DNA from: Actinidia chinensis
Lineage: Eukaryota; Streptophyta; Magnoliopsida; Ericales; Actinidiaceae
Direction of reading: 5' to 3'
Assembly (NCBI GenBank): GCA_009663005.1
Contig: VIGQ01002023.1
Location: 1-40,000 of the forward strand
DNA: 40,000 nt
Below the pieces are notes generated by a model. That model did not search any database. It was given only the letters and a program-made list of their open reading frames with translations, and was not told the origin of the DNA. Each line of letters opens with the position of its first letter. Position 1 is the first letter of the stretch. Positions 30,526 through 40,000 of the stretch are shown in pieces. The translations under genes and the position numbers were made by a program.

Positions 30526-32150
30526 CCTCTTTTTAGTTTATTATATCATGTATATGGAGTTTTGACATCTTAATCCCTATTAATAATAGGGCTAATACGC
30601 TTCCTAAGTGTTTATCGCAACAAATTATAGCTCTGAGGAATTGTTTTTTTTTTTCAAGATAAAATTTCATTGTAAACACGTTCTTTAAACAAATGTACTT
30701 TTTACTTGCCAAAGCTTAAAGTAAGAAGCTTGGCTTTACGTAGTGGTTGCAATAATATTAGTGTGGAGATATCTCGAACTAGAAAAAGGATCAAGACTAC
30801 GAAAGAATTGATAGGAGTTGTATGAGGTGAAAATCTCACACCCAAAAGAAGAGTGATTCGAATCAATGCTCTATCTATACCTAATTCCAATCACATATTC
30901 ATGAAAAAAAATAACAAAATAGACACCACTTCGAAAGAAATATAACTTAGTTATAGGGGAAAAATCACCGACAAACTCTAATTAGCATCACTATATATTC
31001 AAGTATTCTATGATATATTGTGTAAAACTAGCCATAATGTTTGGTACAAATTAATATCTCACTATTCTACCCATAACATGTCCATCGGCATATTAGTCGA
31101 CTTGTCTAGTAAACCTACTAAGTTATACTCAAATTAGAGATCTTCGTGATTCTAGCATAACCGTCGCATAACCCGCTATTAATGCATGCCAGCATATGTC
31201 TATTGAGTAGTTTACGTCATATCATTATAAACAACAAAAGAGGTTTATACAGTATTAAAAAGTATAGCAACATACTTGCAATTCAAAGTACAAAGCGACT
31301 AGTGAAAGAACTATTTCTTTCAATAGTTTTATTAAATTTTTAGTCTCATTTATAATATGCAAGTTAGAGGCCGAATATTAGCAATCATTCCAAATAGAGG
31401 ATACTATCACCACTCCTATGCAAATAGTAGAGTATTCATTGAATACCTCATTTTTAATATATGTATAGGTTAATAGTTTGGGATTAATCCTTTTGGTATC
31501 CCCAAACTGATATTGCATCCTGGTGGGAATACCCCAGCCTGTTTAATTGGCAAACACCAAGCTAATCCCAATGCCCACAACTCAAGCTTTATCAGCAATT
31601 AAGCCCAACGACCAGAAAAAAAAAACCGTGATCAAAAGACAGCCCAATTAAATATTTTTGTTCTCAAAATGTTAGGACAACGAGAACAAAAGAAGAATTA
31701 AAGTACCAAGTTAACTCTATCTTTCTCTCATTTTCTCCAAAAAAGATATAGATAAACTACAAAGCCGCTCGAACAATTAGGTCATTTCTCATTTTCATTC
31801 AAATATAAAATCATATAATGAATGTTTTTACTTTTAGAGGGAAGGGGTCCCAATGTGTGGAACTAGGCTAGTCACTACACAAATAGAAACACAAGTAAAA
31901 TTTTTCTGTATAGGCGGATGAAATAACCTTTTGTCCATTTGAAATAAAAAATCATGCAATGACATCAAGTCTGAGTCATGCAGCCACTACCTTTTGTCCA
32001 TTAACCTGAACGGTTTGCAAATGATCAACTTGGTTCTATCGAGAATACAAGTAAACTTCATACGTTCCAGTCATATCCTCTTAAAAACTAACAATCTCAT
32101 AATGCATCATTGTGTTAGAAATTCTTTATTTTGGCATCTTAATCAAACTT
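30526..32150. other. AT-rich DNA between viral relic and NLR, no gene recognised
   Basis: No credible coding sequence. Frame 30702-30890 (minus) and 31994-32224 (plus) show no motif. If segment Y is exon 1 of the NLR, this region would be intronic. A stretch at 31470-31650 with CCCCAAACTGATATTGCATCC looks like another repeat fragment. Confidence 0.4.
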
Positions 32151-32184
32151 TAAATTATGCTAATTTTTCATGTTATATTCGCAG

Positions 32185-33430
32185 TTGTAACTGCCCATCC
32201 TGGCCCCCGCCCAACCTGTTGTGAGTTTGGCGTGCTTTATGGGTTCCAATTGCTAAACGCAATCATTATGCGAAAAATCTATCGAGAATGGAAAAGACTC
32301 GAAGAATGGAAAAAGAATGTTGAGGAGATAGAAAAAATATAATGATCATAAAGCCAGAGTTCTAAGATGGAATAAATGCCTCATAGGAATTATGTCCTGA
32401 CATTTTTGCACGTAGAGCTTGGTGGCGAGTGGTAACATGATCTGTAACTGTGGCTTGGAAACTCTTAGAGAAGTCTAAAATTTGAATATTGCTTTGTCAT
32501 TGATTCACTACCACCTAATGTGAGAAGAAGATCATTTCCTGCGTCAAAATTCACAGCTTCTTTCTGCTTTAACACTATGGAGACGGTACTTAGAAGATTC
32601 GAGACAGACCAACTCCAAAGTTTGTATTTGGGGAATGGGTGGAGTGGGCGACCACAATCATACACTCCTAAACTGCCAGCCCTGATATTGCATCAATTTT
32701 GAATTTTGTGATATGGCTGATCGTCTCAAAATCTTGACCATTAGACAAATACAAGGAAAAAGTTTATGCGTTATGCAGCGTTTATCATGGACAATTAAAA
32801 AATGTAAGTCACCGACAGAGTTGCTTGCACTTGTTAGAGAAACTGAGGCCAAGAAATATTTGTTGCTTTTAGATGAGTTTTGGCGGGAGGTGGATTTAAA
32901 TGCTTGTAGGGTTCCCAATGCCCATCAAATGGTTGGCAAAGTTTTCTGACAACCAGAAAAAAAAGAAAGACTTTTGTCGAAGATGGAAACGATTATGATA
33001 TATCAAGGGTGGAGGTTTTACCTGAAAAAGAAGCATGGGAAATTGTTCAACTTAAAAGTGGCATAGTGCAAGATCTCCAACCATCAACAACATGCTGAAA
33101 ATAGTCAAAAAGTTTGGGGCTTTGCCACTTGCACTTAGGTTGCGGGTGGCGCTTTAAGAAAACCAAACTATTGAGAATATTGGAGACAGTTCTTAAAAGA
33201 CTTAAATATTCACCTGTAAATGCTTTGATTGAAGACTTGATGTAGAAGTATTCAGTCCTTAAAAGTTGCCTATACTACTTAACAACATTGAGCAAAAGAA
33301 TTGTCTTTTTTTTGTGACTCTATCCGGAAGATCCAAGATTGAGGAATCTAAATTGTCGTTTACTACTTGGAGAGCAAGAAGGGCTTTCCTTTCAAGTAAA
33401 CTTACTTTGGCAGACGCAACGTTGTTAAGG
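32185..33430 (+). pseudogene. CC-NBS-LRR resistance gene pseudogene, CC and NB-ARC part
   Basis: Order of features: coiled-coil-like REWKRLEEWKKNVEEIEKI at 32280-32338; TMETVLRRFETDQLQS linker; P-loop IWGMGGVG at 32626-32649, where the next bases are GACCACA so the invariant lysine codon is lost with a frameshift; TIRQIQGK; kinase-2 KYLLLLDEFW (32851-32883) followed by VDLNAC and VPNAHQMVGKV; VEVLPEKEAWEI; GLPL variant FGALPLAL (33113-33136); RNBS-D-like CLFF at 33302. This is the CNL pattern: ATP/ADP switch of an intracellular immune receptor. In-frame stops and frameshifts between every block make it non-functional. The acceptor-like GCAG at 32184 suggests an upstream intron. Confidence 0.8.
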
Positions 33431-33640
33431 GAGAATGTACAAGAAAAAAAAAAAATTAAGATAATTTTGTTTTTTTTTTTTATTTGTTTGTAAACGACCA
33501 GAAGGATGGGGAGGAAAGGATAGGGGAGGGAAAAAGACACAACTTCTTTTTTTGTCGTTTTTTTTTTTTTGTTTTAGTATGGGGTTTGTATATTTTTTTT
33601 TTTATTGTTAATTGTTGTTTTTTTTTTTTTTGGAAGCCCT
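33431..33640. repeat. Low-complexity insertion or intron in NLR pseudogene
   Basis: A12 and repeated T9-T16 runs with a GGATGGGGAGGAAAGGATAGGGGAGGG purine tract, unlike the flanking coding-derived sequence. It interrupts the NB-ARC region between the RNBS-D-like and MHD blocks. It resembles the homopolymer-rich cores of the TIR elements at 1-8 kb, so insertion is more likely than an original intron. Confidence 0.5.
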
Positions 33641-34130
33641 TATAGATATGCATCTTTGTTGGAAAGTGCTATGAGATGGAGACAATGACTATGTGAATAT
33701 GCATGATAGATTCTAGACTTTGCTGTTGGCAATGACTGTCCCCGAAAGGAGATGAGTGTTACATCTGGTGAGAGCGGAACTTCTAACGGAGAAGATGCCA
33801 GAGGTGAGGAATGGAAAAAGGCATTATAATTCGTTTATGGATAACCAAACGCTGAGCAATTTGCGGAATCATCCCCCAACTGTCCATGCTCCTTGACATT
33901 ACTGTTCGAGGTTGTTTCTAACGCTAAAGGTGATTCCGGACTCTTTCTTCGATACATGTGGCACACTCCATGTCTTGGACTATCTAGCACTGGTATCAAA
34001 TTCTTTGCCAATTTTCGTATCTAATTGGTCACTCTTGTCGTGAACTACGTCTGAACAATTGCTCCAGATTTGAATGTTCTCCTCTCCCTGTGGAGCTAAG
34101 TGAACTCAAGTCACTTGAGGTTTGAAGTCC
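33641..34130 (+). pseudogene. NLR pseudogene: ARC2/MHD and start of LRR
   Basis: YVNMHD at 33690-33707 followed by R and, after one stop, DFAVGNDC-like sequence (phase shifted). The MHD motif is the regulatory end of NB-ARC. Downstream frames give LPVELSELKSLEV near 34090-34125, a typical LRR phrase (LP.E...L.SL). Continuous with the NB-ARC part on the same strand; full of stops. Confidence 0.65.
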
Positions 34131-35275
34131 ACAACAAAGACCAAGTTGGAGTTGTTCGCTCATTTGGATTTTTTTGAATCTTACTCATCTTAAAAGATTG
34201 AAGTTAAACATGTGAACATTTTGTTGATAGTGAGCAGTTCTTGTTACTGGTTGATAAGCAAAGATATCTCAGATAGAATATTTTGTGTTCCCAAACTTTT
34301 TTGATGGAATTTTGGGGTAAGTGATAAAAGTGAAGATATTGTCGCAAGTGAGGCTTAGCAACTTTTGTTTCACTTTCTTCACTTGATATTAAGATTTCTG
34401 AGAGTAATAACTACATCCAATACTACTTTATTCAAAACAACTATCATGGAGAAGAGAAAAATTAACAGAATTCAGGTTCTGTATTAGCTCAGGAGGGATG
34501 GAATGGGGGTTTTTTAAATAGTTACAAGAAAGTTTACGTATAAAGGAGGACGAGAAGAAGATCATGCATCTTGCCTTTGGGCAATAGAGGATGTACTCAT
34601 TCGTTTCGAATTATTTTGAACTAGTGGGCCATGATGAACTTACATCTAATCAGATTTGGTTGGCCAAAACAACTGCGAGTTAAATGCCTGCATGTCTATT
34701 CTTTCTTGCGACATGCTGAAAATGTGTGGATGGAAACGGGGCTAGAAACGGATGCTTTTTTCGAATTTAAAATTTTTAGAATTGCGTATCTTAGGAATTT
34801 GAAGTGCATTCTTGAGGATGGAGGAACCACCACCACCACCGTCACTGGTTGCAAACAGCTTTACCCATCTACGGATTGAACTAAGTATTTTGCCCAAAGG
34901 ATTAAGCATGTCTTCCAAATTGATTCATGATTCAGCAACTATCCCCGTGGCAATGTGGTATCAATGGAGGTTCTGGACGGGAGGGATGCTTTCAGAGGAT
35001 GGAGAATGTTGGATCTATGAGCTCTAACCCAAATTGAAGGTGGTGCATTTGGTGTCTTAACTGATTTGTTTGCTTTTTCAAGGTATTGCCATGAGTTGGG
35101 AATCACTGGGCGCGTTTGTATAATCGGTTTGTCCCGAAGCTAGAAAACTCCCTTGACGTCAACAGCGCAACCAATTTGAAGGAGATGCGAGTAACCAACC
35201 GAAAATTCTTGGGATGCACTCGAGTGGACAAAATGCCACCAAATTCGCTTTCACCTCTTGGGGCGAGAGAATGAT
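34131..35275 (+). pseudogene. NLR pseudogene: C-terminal LRR remnants
   Basis: Frame 34631-34879 contains FEFKIFRIAYLRNLKCILED, an LRR-like phrase (L..L.I..L.NLKCI), then a threonine run encoded by ACC repeats. Frame 34812-35027 gives NSFTHLRIELSILPKGL. At 35125-35272 about 49 codons stay open: KLENSLDVNSATNLKEMRV, then VDKMPPNSLSPLGARE. These fit the last leucine-rich repeats of a CNL. Stops and shifts separate them. Distance from P-loop to the end (about 2.65 kb) suits a normal NLR length. Confidence 0.6.
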
Positions 35276-36690
35276 ATATAATCGCAACCCTCTTTTTCCC
35301 CACCCACTAAATTACGACGCTTTCCAAAAAGCCCTTCTCAGTCTCGTCAGAGAGTCCTTTGTTTAAGTTTCTAGACTTTGTTTATTTGCTTCAGCCTAAG
35401 TTTCTAATATGTTGTGTACTTGGAGCTTTGTATTAATATTTTATTGTTTATTATTCCAAACTTCGCCTCAATCTCTTGTCATTGATTGAATTTATTTTAA
35501 TATTAATGATATTTTTTATTTATTTAGTTTACTCATGCCCAACGACATGTATTTACATGTTGAATTTCTTATATCAATAATATCTCAATTTATTTGTATG
35601 CATCTGTCCCTGCAAGCGTGATCAATTAAAAAAAAATTAAAGAATTCCCTTCACTTTTTTATTTCTATTATTGTGTTATTTCTATACAAGTGGATTATTT
35701 TCAGAAACTGCACAGTATTTTTTTGGTGGCGTCTCATTGCGAACTACTTTGTGCATGATAGGGTAAAAAATATTTGACTTATTACAAAAACTTTCGGAAA
35801 TAAAATAACAAAAACTTTATGATCAGATCTTTCATTTATTTTCTTATGAGTGTCTTTGGGTATATTGGGAAAGGATTTATGGATAATTTGTTTAAGAAAA
35901 TAAATTACAGAAAATGATTAAATTTAACTATGGGAGCTAGTTAAATTTTTTTTCCTTTTTTTCCTTCTCCAATCCTAAAATCCAAAACAACGGTATAAGA
36001 TATTTATTGCCAATTCTTTCTTGATGTTTGGCTCAAGAATTTGGTGAAGACAACGAAAATAATTTTTTTTAAAAAAAGATTTTTTAAGGTCCGAAAAGTT
36101 CGATTCTCTTAATTTCTTTTAGGTTCCTAGAGATTTTCTTCGTCATTTTCAAAAGTGAAATTTTGGTGCTGAGAAATCATAGTCCGGGATTTAGAACACA
36201 AAAAAATTAGAATTTAAAGTGAATGAGTTAGACTAACTTGAGAGTGTGAATTTCCGTAACCAAGCGAATCTAATTAAGAATTCGTTTTAAATTATAAAAA
36301 ATATTTTGATTTAAATTCTGAAACTGTAGCAATATTTGTTTTTACTTAATTAGATCTAAATGATTTGTGTTTGATAGATTGCTCTTACTAATTGCATCAA
36401 ATTGCATACTTAAAATAGTACATAGACGAAGTTGATCCATCTCTATTAGAGTTCTGGATTATATGAAAACATTATTAAGTATCCGCTAAACATTAACTCA
36501 CCACGATACCATCACATAAGGAAAGGGGCAATCAAAGTTTTTAAAAGTTAAATATTTGGGAAAATAATATTTTGAATTTTAATTATTTTTATAACTCCCT
36601 CCCCATAGAGAAATACTTTTGTTGGGCATATTTACATGTTTTTTGTTTTATTATTTTTTTAAAAAGAAAAAATATTCTTAACATAAAAAC
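35276..36690. other. AT-rich 3' flank of NLR, no gene recognised
   Basis: Immediately after the LRR end the sequence is AT-rich with TTTATTGTTTATT-type stretches that could be the former 3' untranslated region. No frames above noise, no repeats identified. Confidence 0.45.
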
Positions 36691-36714
36691 CAAATAAGTG
36701 TTAAAATATTATTT

Positions 36715-36895
36715 TGTAAACAGGAAGGTGTCCCGGAGGGTCACCCAGAGAAAGGAGTCACGACGAAAGTGTCCGTCCAAGGTGGAGGAGATGACATCGG
36801 AGGAGTGCTACCAGAGGAGGTGGGCAGAGTGCGGAGTTGTCAGAAGGTTTGCCAATATCTTGGCCAAATGGTGGGAAGGAGAGAGGAGGGAATGA
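36715..36895 (+). other. GC-rich exon-like island
   Basis: About 180 purine- and GC-rich bases inside DNA that is otherwise some 70-75% AT. Preceded by TATTATTTTGTAAACAG, a fair 3' splice-site match. Two frames stay open across it: one gives 65 codons (36698-36895, arginine-rich, ending AKWWEGERRE), the other reads GDDIGGVLPEEVG then CQYLGQMVG. Neither carries a motif I recognise. It may be a decayed exon, a gene fragment carried by a transposon, or a transposon end. Confidence 0.3.
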
Positions 36896-37109
36896 AAAGT
36901 TGTTTCTGTAATAGTGAACCTATTTTATTACTTTCAAAAGTTTGAAAATTTAAAAATTGTACCATTTTTTGATACAAAAACAAAACATCGATCATCATTC
37001 TTGAAACATTTTAAACTAGATCAAATAATTAATATGAAACTTTACTAAAGAATCACACTACAAGTCCAAATCAAATCTCTCTCACGGGTGAGCTTTACCC
37101 CCTCTCTTA

Positions 37110-37215
37110 TTTTCTTCCTCTCTCTCTCTCTCTCTGTTTTTTATTTACTCTCTCAATTAGAGTGATATAGATATGTACACACTTTCCCATATATCCAACA
37201 CGTATATATAGATTC
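37110..37215 (+). repeat. CT microsatellite followed by TATA-like sequence
   Basis: CTCTCTCTCTCTCTCTCT at about 37114-37135, then GTATATATAGATTCC at 37202-37216. Y-patch plus TATA is a common plant core-promoter layout, but no downstream coding frame of merit follows within 600 bases. Weak. Confidence 0.25.
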
Positions 37216-37870
37216 CACACACGGTCAGCGTAAAAGAAAGTTAAGACCGACGCCTGTCACCAATCCAACCAACCATTATTACACTTTTAGTCTTCTTTCA
37301 ATTAAAATATCTTTTAATCACACATTAAGTTCAAATATTTAGCTTGCACCCTACAATTTTTTAATAGGCCTTAAATTCTCAGAGCTTAATAAACATCGTA
37401 CTTATTAACCACTCAAAATCAGATCGAGTCTTCACAACTAATTAATGGAATAATAACACATAGAATATTTTCTATGTTTAGGGGGAAGATTGGTTAATGA
37501 TCCCAACATTTGAACCCTAGAACTTTCAATTGTTCTACTATTACTGTTACCACCGGAGAAAAGCGCATGGACCTTGTTCTTTAAACAACATTGCAATTGT
37601 TATTGTATTCATTGAAGCAATTTCAACAGGACAACATCCGTGGTTTATCAAAAATCTCTTTCAACTTCACAATAGTTATTGCGTCTTTAAAGAAAAGAAC
37701 AATTGGCATCAACCACCTCATCAATAGTTGTTTTTTTAATTTTTTATATTTACCAATTTCAACGTTTCACGTACGGAGGAAAGTACTTATAAGGAGGCTT
37801 GGGGCCGAGCCCGGTATGGACTACCTTGGTGTGGGTGTTACAAAATTACATCATAATTTTGTGTAAGCTG
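37216..37870. other. Intergenic DNA, no gene recognised
   Basis: Two overlapping frames (37530-37727, 37591-37866) show no motif and no codon-bias contrast with flanks. Confidence 0.4.
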
Positions 37871-37879
37871 TTTTCAATA

Positions 37880-38245
37880 TCTATCAATCGTCCAACCCGA
37901 CCGACCCGACCCGAACCGACTAACCTGGCTCACCTACGAACGATATAACGGATGAAATTTAACTAACCCGACCACATTCGGTTTTTTTCGTGTGCGGTCA
38001 TTACTCGTCCAATCTTCCGACCGTCCAAAATACCGCCTTCATATCCCATAAATATTTTACACTAAAATTCCGTAATTTTTACTCAACCAACCCACCACAA
38101 CCCGCCACATTTCTCACCCGATCTATCCGCTCCATCACCACAGTCCACCATTATGTGATCGAATTCGGACCTAATTTCTCCAACCCGACCAATTCGATTC
38201 AGGTTTCGGGTGACCCCGACCCGTGAATAACCCTAATTTTGTGTG
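37880..38245. repeat. Degenerate ACCCGA-rich repeat element
   Basis: CCAACCCGACCGACCCGACCCG at 37891-37912, and scattered AACCCG, CACCCGA and CCCGACC words to 38222, ending CCCCGACCCGTGAATAACCCTAAT. This GGGTCGGGT/ACCCGACCC vocabulary is a familiar class of dispersed plant repeat. The frame 37990-38226 is a by-product of the C-rich repeat. Reverse-sense traces lie at 26.28 and 26.63 kb. Confidence 0.5.
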
Positions 38246-39840
38246 ATTAGGTTCGTTATTGACAACAAATCTAATCATACAAATCACGTAATGACTCCAA
38301 TTTAAAGCTATATAGGCAAAACTACCTTTCGAATTCGTTCACTCCACCTTAGAGTAAACTTTTGGGCCGTGAGTCCTATCATAACCCAACTAACTAATCT
38401 AAATTATTCTTTCTTGCAAGACATAATTAGATCATCTATACAAAAAATCAAAATTAATAGGAAGTCGATGGTTACAAAAATATAATAATAATTTTCTTTT
38501 AAAAAATGAATTGTACTAAAAATTATTCTAGATATCCCCCCAAAATAATATAATTATGTGACAACTAATGTCCCATCATCGTAACTTTTTGCACATATAA
38601 TTATTTTAATGGTCCTACAAAGAGAAATATTTGAATCATTAAATATAAATCTCCATATTTTAACCAACTAATTTTTAAAAACATCCATAATTACATTCTA
38701 TCACCGGAGCATAAACCAAACAAATCGCTATCAGGAATGGGCAACATCATCCAATAAATAATCACATAATTTTACTGTACATGAAACTTTGAAATGGACT
38801 CTAGCCGCCGGATCCTGCTTTCACTCGATATATAATTAGTTCATTCCATTGGAACAGAGTTCCGTTGGATTATGGTTTGCGGAAGATGTAAAACAACCCT
38901 ACATTCATTGATAATTCAGGTACACTTCCCTAAAGCCGTCCTGGCTTTTTGGTAAACCACGCCCCTTTAATTAATTTTTTAAACGAGGTTTTTGGCATTT
39001 TCCCTCAAACAAGACGTGCCGTATCTTCAAAATATTTGCAACACAGTTAATATGGTCCACAAATCACTTTTTAAAATCTCTTCCCAACGGGCCCCACCTT
39101 CAGTATTAAACCACACAAATGGAGCGGACGAGCACAAAAAAGTGCTTTGCATTCTCAGTTTGAAGATGAGACCAAAGGAGATCAAAAAAAATTAATGGCC
39201 GAGGAGTTTCATGCCACATCGTTGCATGGACCTATCATCAAATTACAATCACTCAAAAACCTCACTGACCCAACTATAACTATACTATAACCATTTGACT
39301 GAACTGGAGAGGGAGAAGAAATCAATATTGAGGCAATCTACTTTTTTAAAACACTAATTGGTCACTCATCATAATATATATATCTTAATAAACATTGAAA
39401 CCCAAAAAATAATAAATTCTTATTAGATTTTCAATTAATGTTTACTTTCATTTCACAGCGATATATACGTCCTGATCTTAGTGTATATATGTTTTCTGGT
39501 ATTTTGTAGTTAATTTATATATATAATTTTACATAAATAACATGTCTATTTATATTATTTTAGTAGTTAAAAAAATGATTTACATATTATTCAATATAAT
39601 TAATGTTTACTATGTGACATGTAAAAGTTGGAGGTCCGCCCATACTATTGTTAAAACATATTTATCTAGATGATCAATAAAAAAAATTCTCAAAATCCTT
39701 TTGGACCTCTTGTATAAACTGGGTAAATAACTTCATTATTTAGGGTACAAGTAAAACTAAGTTTGAATAGAGGGAGAATTAATTCTATAATTTCTGCAGA
39801 TCCAACGCTTATCATCCACGATGATTGCTGCGATCCGCCA
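38246..39840. other. AT-rich intergenic DNA, nothing recognised
   Basis: No coding frames above noise. Frame 38992-39195 lacks any motif. Small TA-rich tracts at 39371-39383 and 39516-39524. Confidence 0.45.
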
Positions 39841-39854
39841 ACCATAAATTTGGT

Positions 39855-39930
39855 GTTTATAAAAAGAAAGCCCCTGTTACAAAAACGTTAGTATAGAAAC
39901 ACACACCAGTTAATTCCAGTGATAATAATG
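39855..39930 (+). promoter_or_regulatory. Possible core promoter and start codon at window edge
   Basis: GTTTATAAAAAGAAAG (TATA-like, 39855-39870), a C/A-rich stretch GAAACACACACCAG about 30 bases on, and ATG at 39928 in the context GATAATAATG. The frame reads MLFVTNNFLW and on to a stop at the very edge, where TTCT precedes a donor-like GTAAGGG (near 39990). It may be the first exon of a gene lying beyond the window. Weak evidence. Confidence 0.2.
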
Positions 39931-40000
39931 TTGTTTGTAACGAATAACTTCCTATGGTTAGTTTTTAATATTTTTGCCCTTAAAGTTCTGTAAGGGTCAC

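Noticed and set aside
37530..37866. Overlapping 65- and 91-codon frames as a small gene
   Set aside because: No motif, and the two frames compete; codon composition matches surrounding AT-rich DNA.
1..40000. tRNA, rRNA or CRISPR array
   Set aside because: No cloverleaf with a GGTTCRA-type arm, no rRNA core sequence, and no regularly spaced identical repeats were seen; CRISPR is not expected in a plant nuclear genome.

Overview
The window is AT-rich nuclear DNA from a flowering plant, most likely a gene-poor chromosomal region. Four things support this: plant-type LTR retrotransposons and MITEs, a Mutator-like element with a 9-bp target duplication, a relic of an endogenous plant pararetrovirus, and a decayed CC-NBS-LRR resistance gene. 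I found no intact protein-coding gene. Nearly every open frame is short and comes from low-complexity or repeat DNA. Species cannot be fixed from this sequence.

Layout. (1) 1-8.65 kb: two diverged copies of one non-coding segment (copy A 1-439 plus 1886-2110; copy B 4436-4790 plus 8357-8640). Each was split by a different terminal-inverted-repeat element. Copy A carries a 1446-bp Mutator-like element flanked by a perfect 9-bp duplication, and copy B preserves the matching unoccupied site. The elements have long T-rich or A-rich cores bounded by CT or GA tracts. (2) 8.65-13.7 kb: unassigned AT-rich sequence with an LTR-like fragment near 9.1-9.6 kb, a perfect short hairpin, element-end fragments and a hAT-like MITE remnant. 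(3) 13.74-16.45 kb: a non-coding unit of about 0.9 kb present in three and a bit tandem copies, with two small MITEs inserted.

(4) 16.68-25.31 kb: a GC-richer composite built from one non-autonomous Ty1/copia-like LTR family. One copy on the minus strand is structurally complete (16681-20366). Two further LTRs stand in tandem, followed by a second minus copy truncated in its interior. This is fused head to head with a plus-strand copy that has no 5' LTR. The internal regions show gag (degenerate CCHC knuckle) and protease remnants. I see no integrase or reverse transcriptase. The whole 8.6-kb block has LTR 3' ends at both outer borders and is flanked by the same five bases, AAATG.

(5) 25.3-40 kb: AT-rich DNA holding two paralogous exon-1-like segments (about 26.8-27.1 and 29.5-29.7 kb), a pararetroviral coat-protein fragment (29.8-30.5 kb) lying between TA repeats, a CC-NBS-LRR pseudogene on the plus strand (about 32.2-35.3 kb) with recognisable P-loop, kinase-2, GLPL and MHD remnants, an exon-like GC island at 36.7 kb, a degenerate ACCCGA-rich repeat at 37.9-38.2 kb, and a possible promoter at the right edge.

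The genes do not form a working pathway. The window records layered transposon insertion around a dead resistance gene. The most unusual structure is the inverted LTR composite. Many small indels separate the repeat copies; whether they are real decay or sequencing error cannot be told from here.
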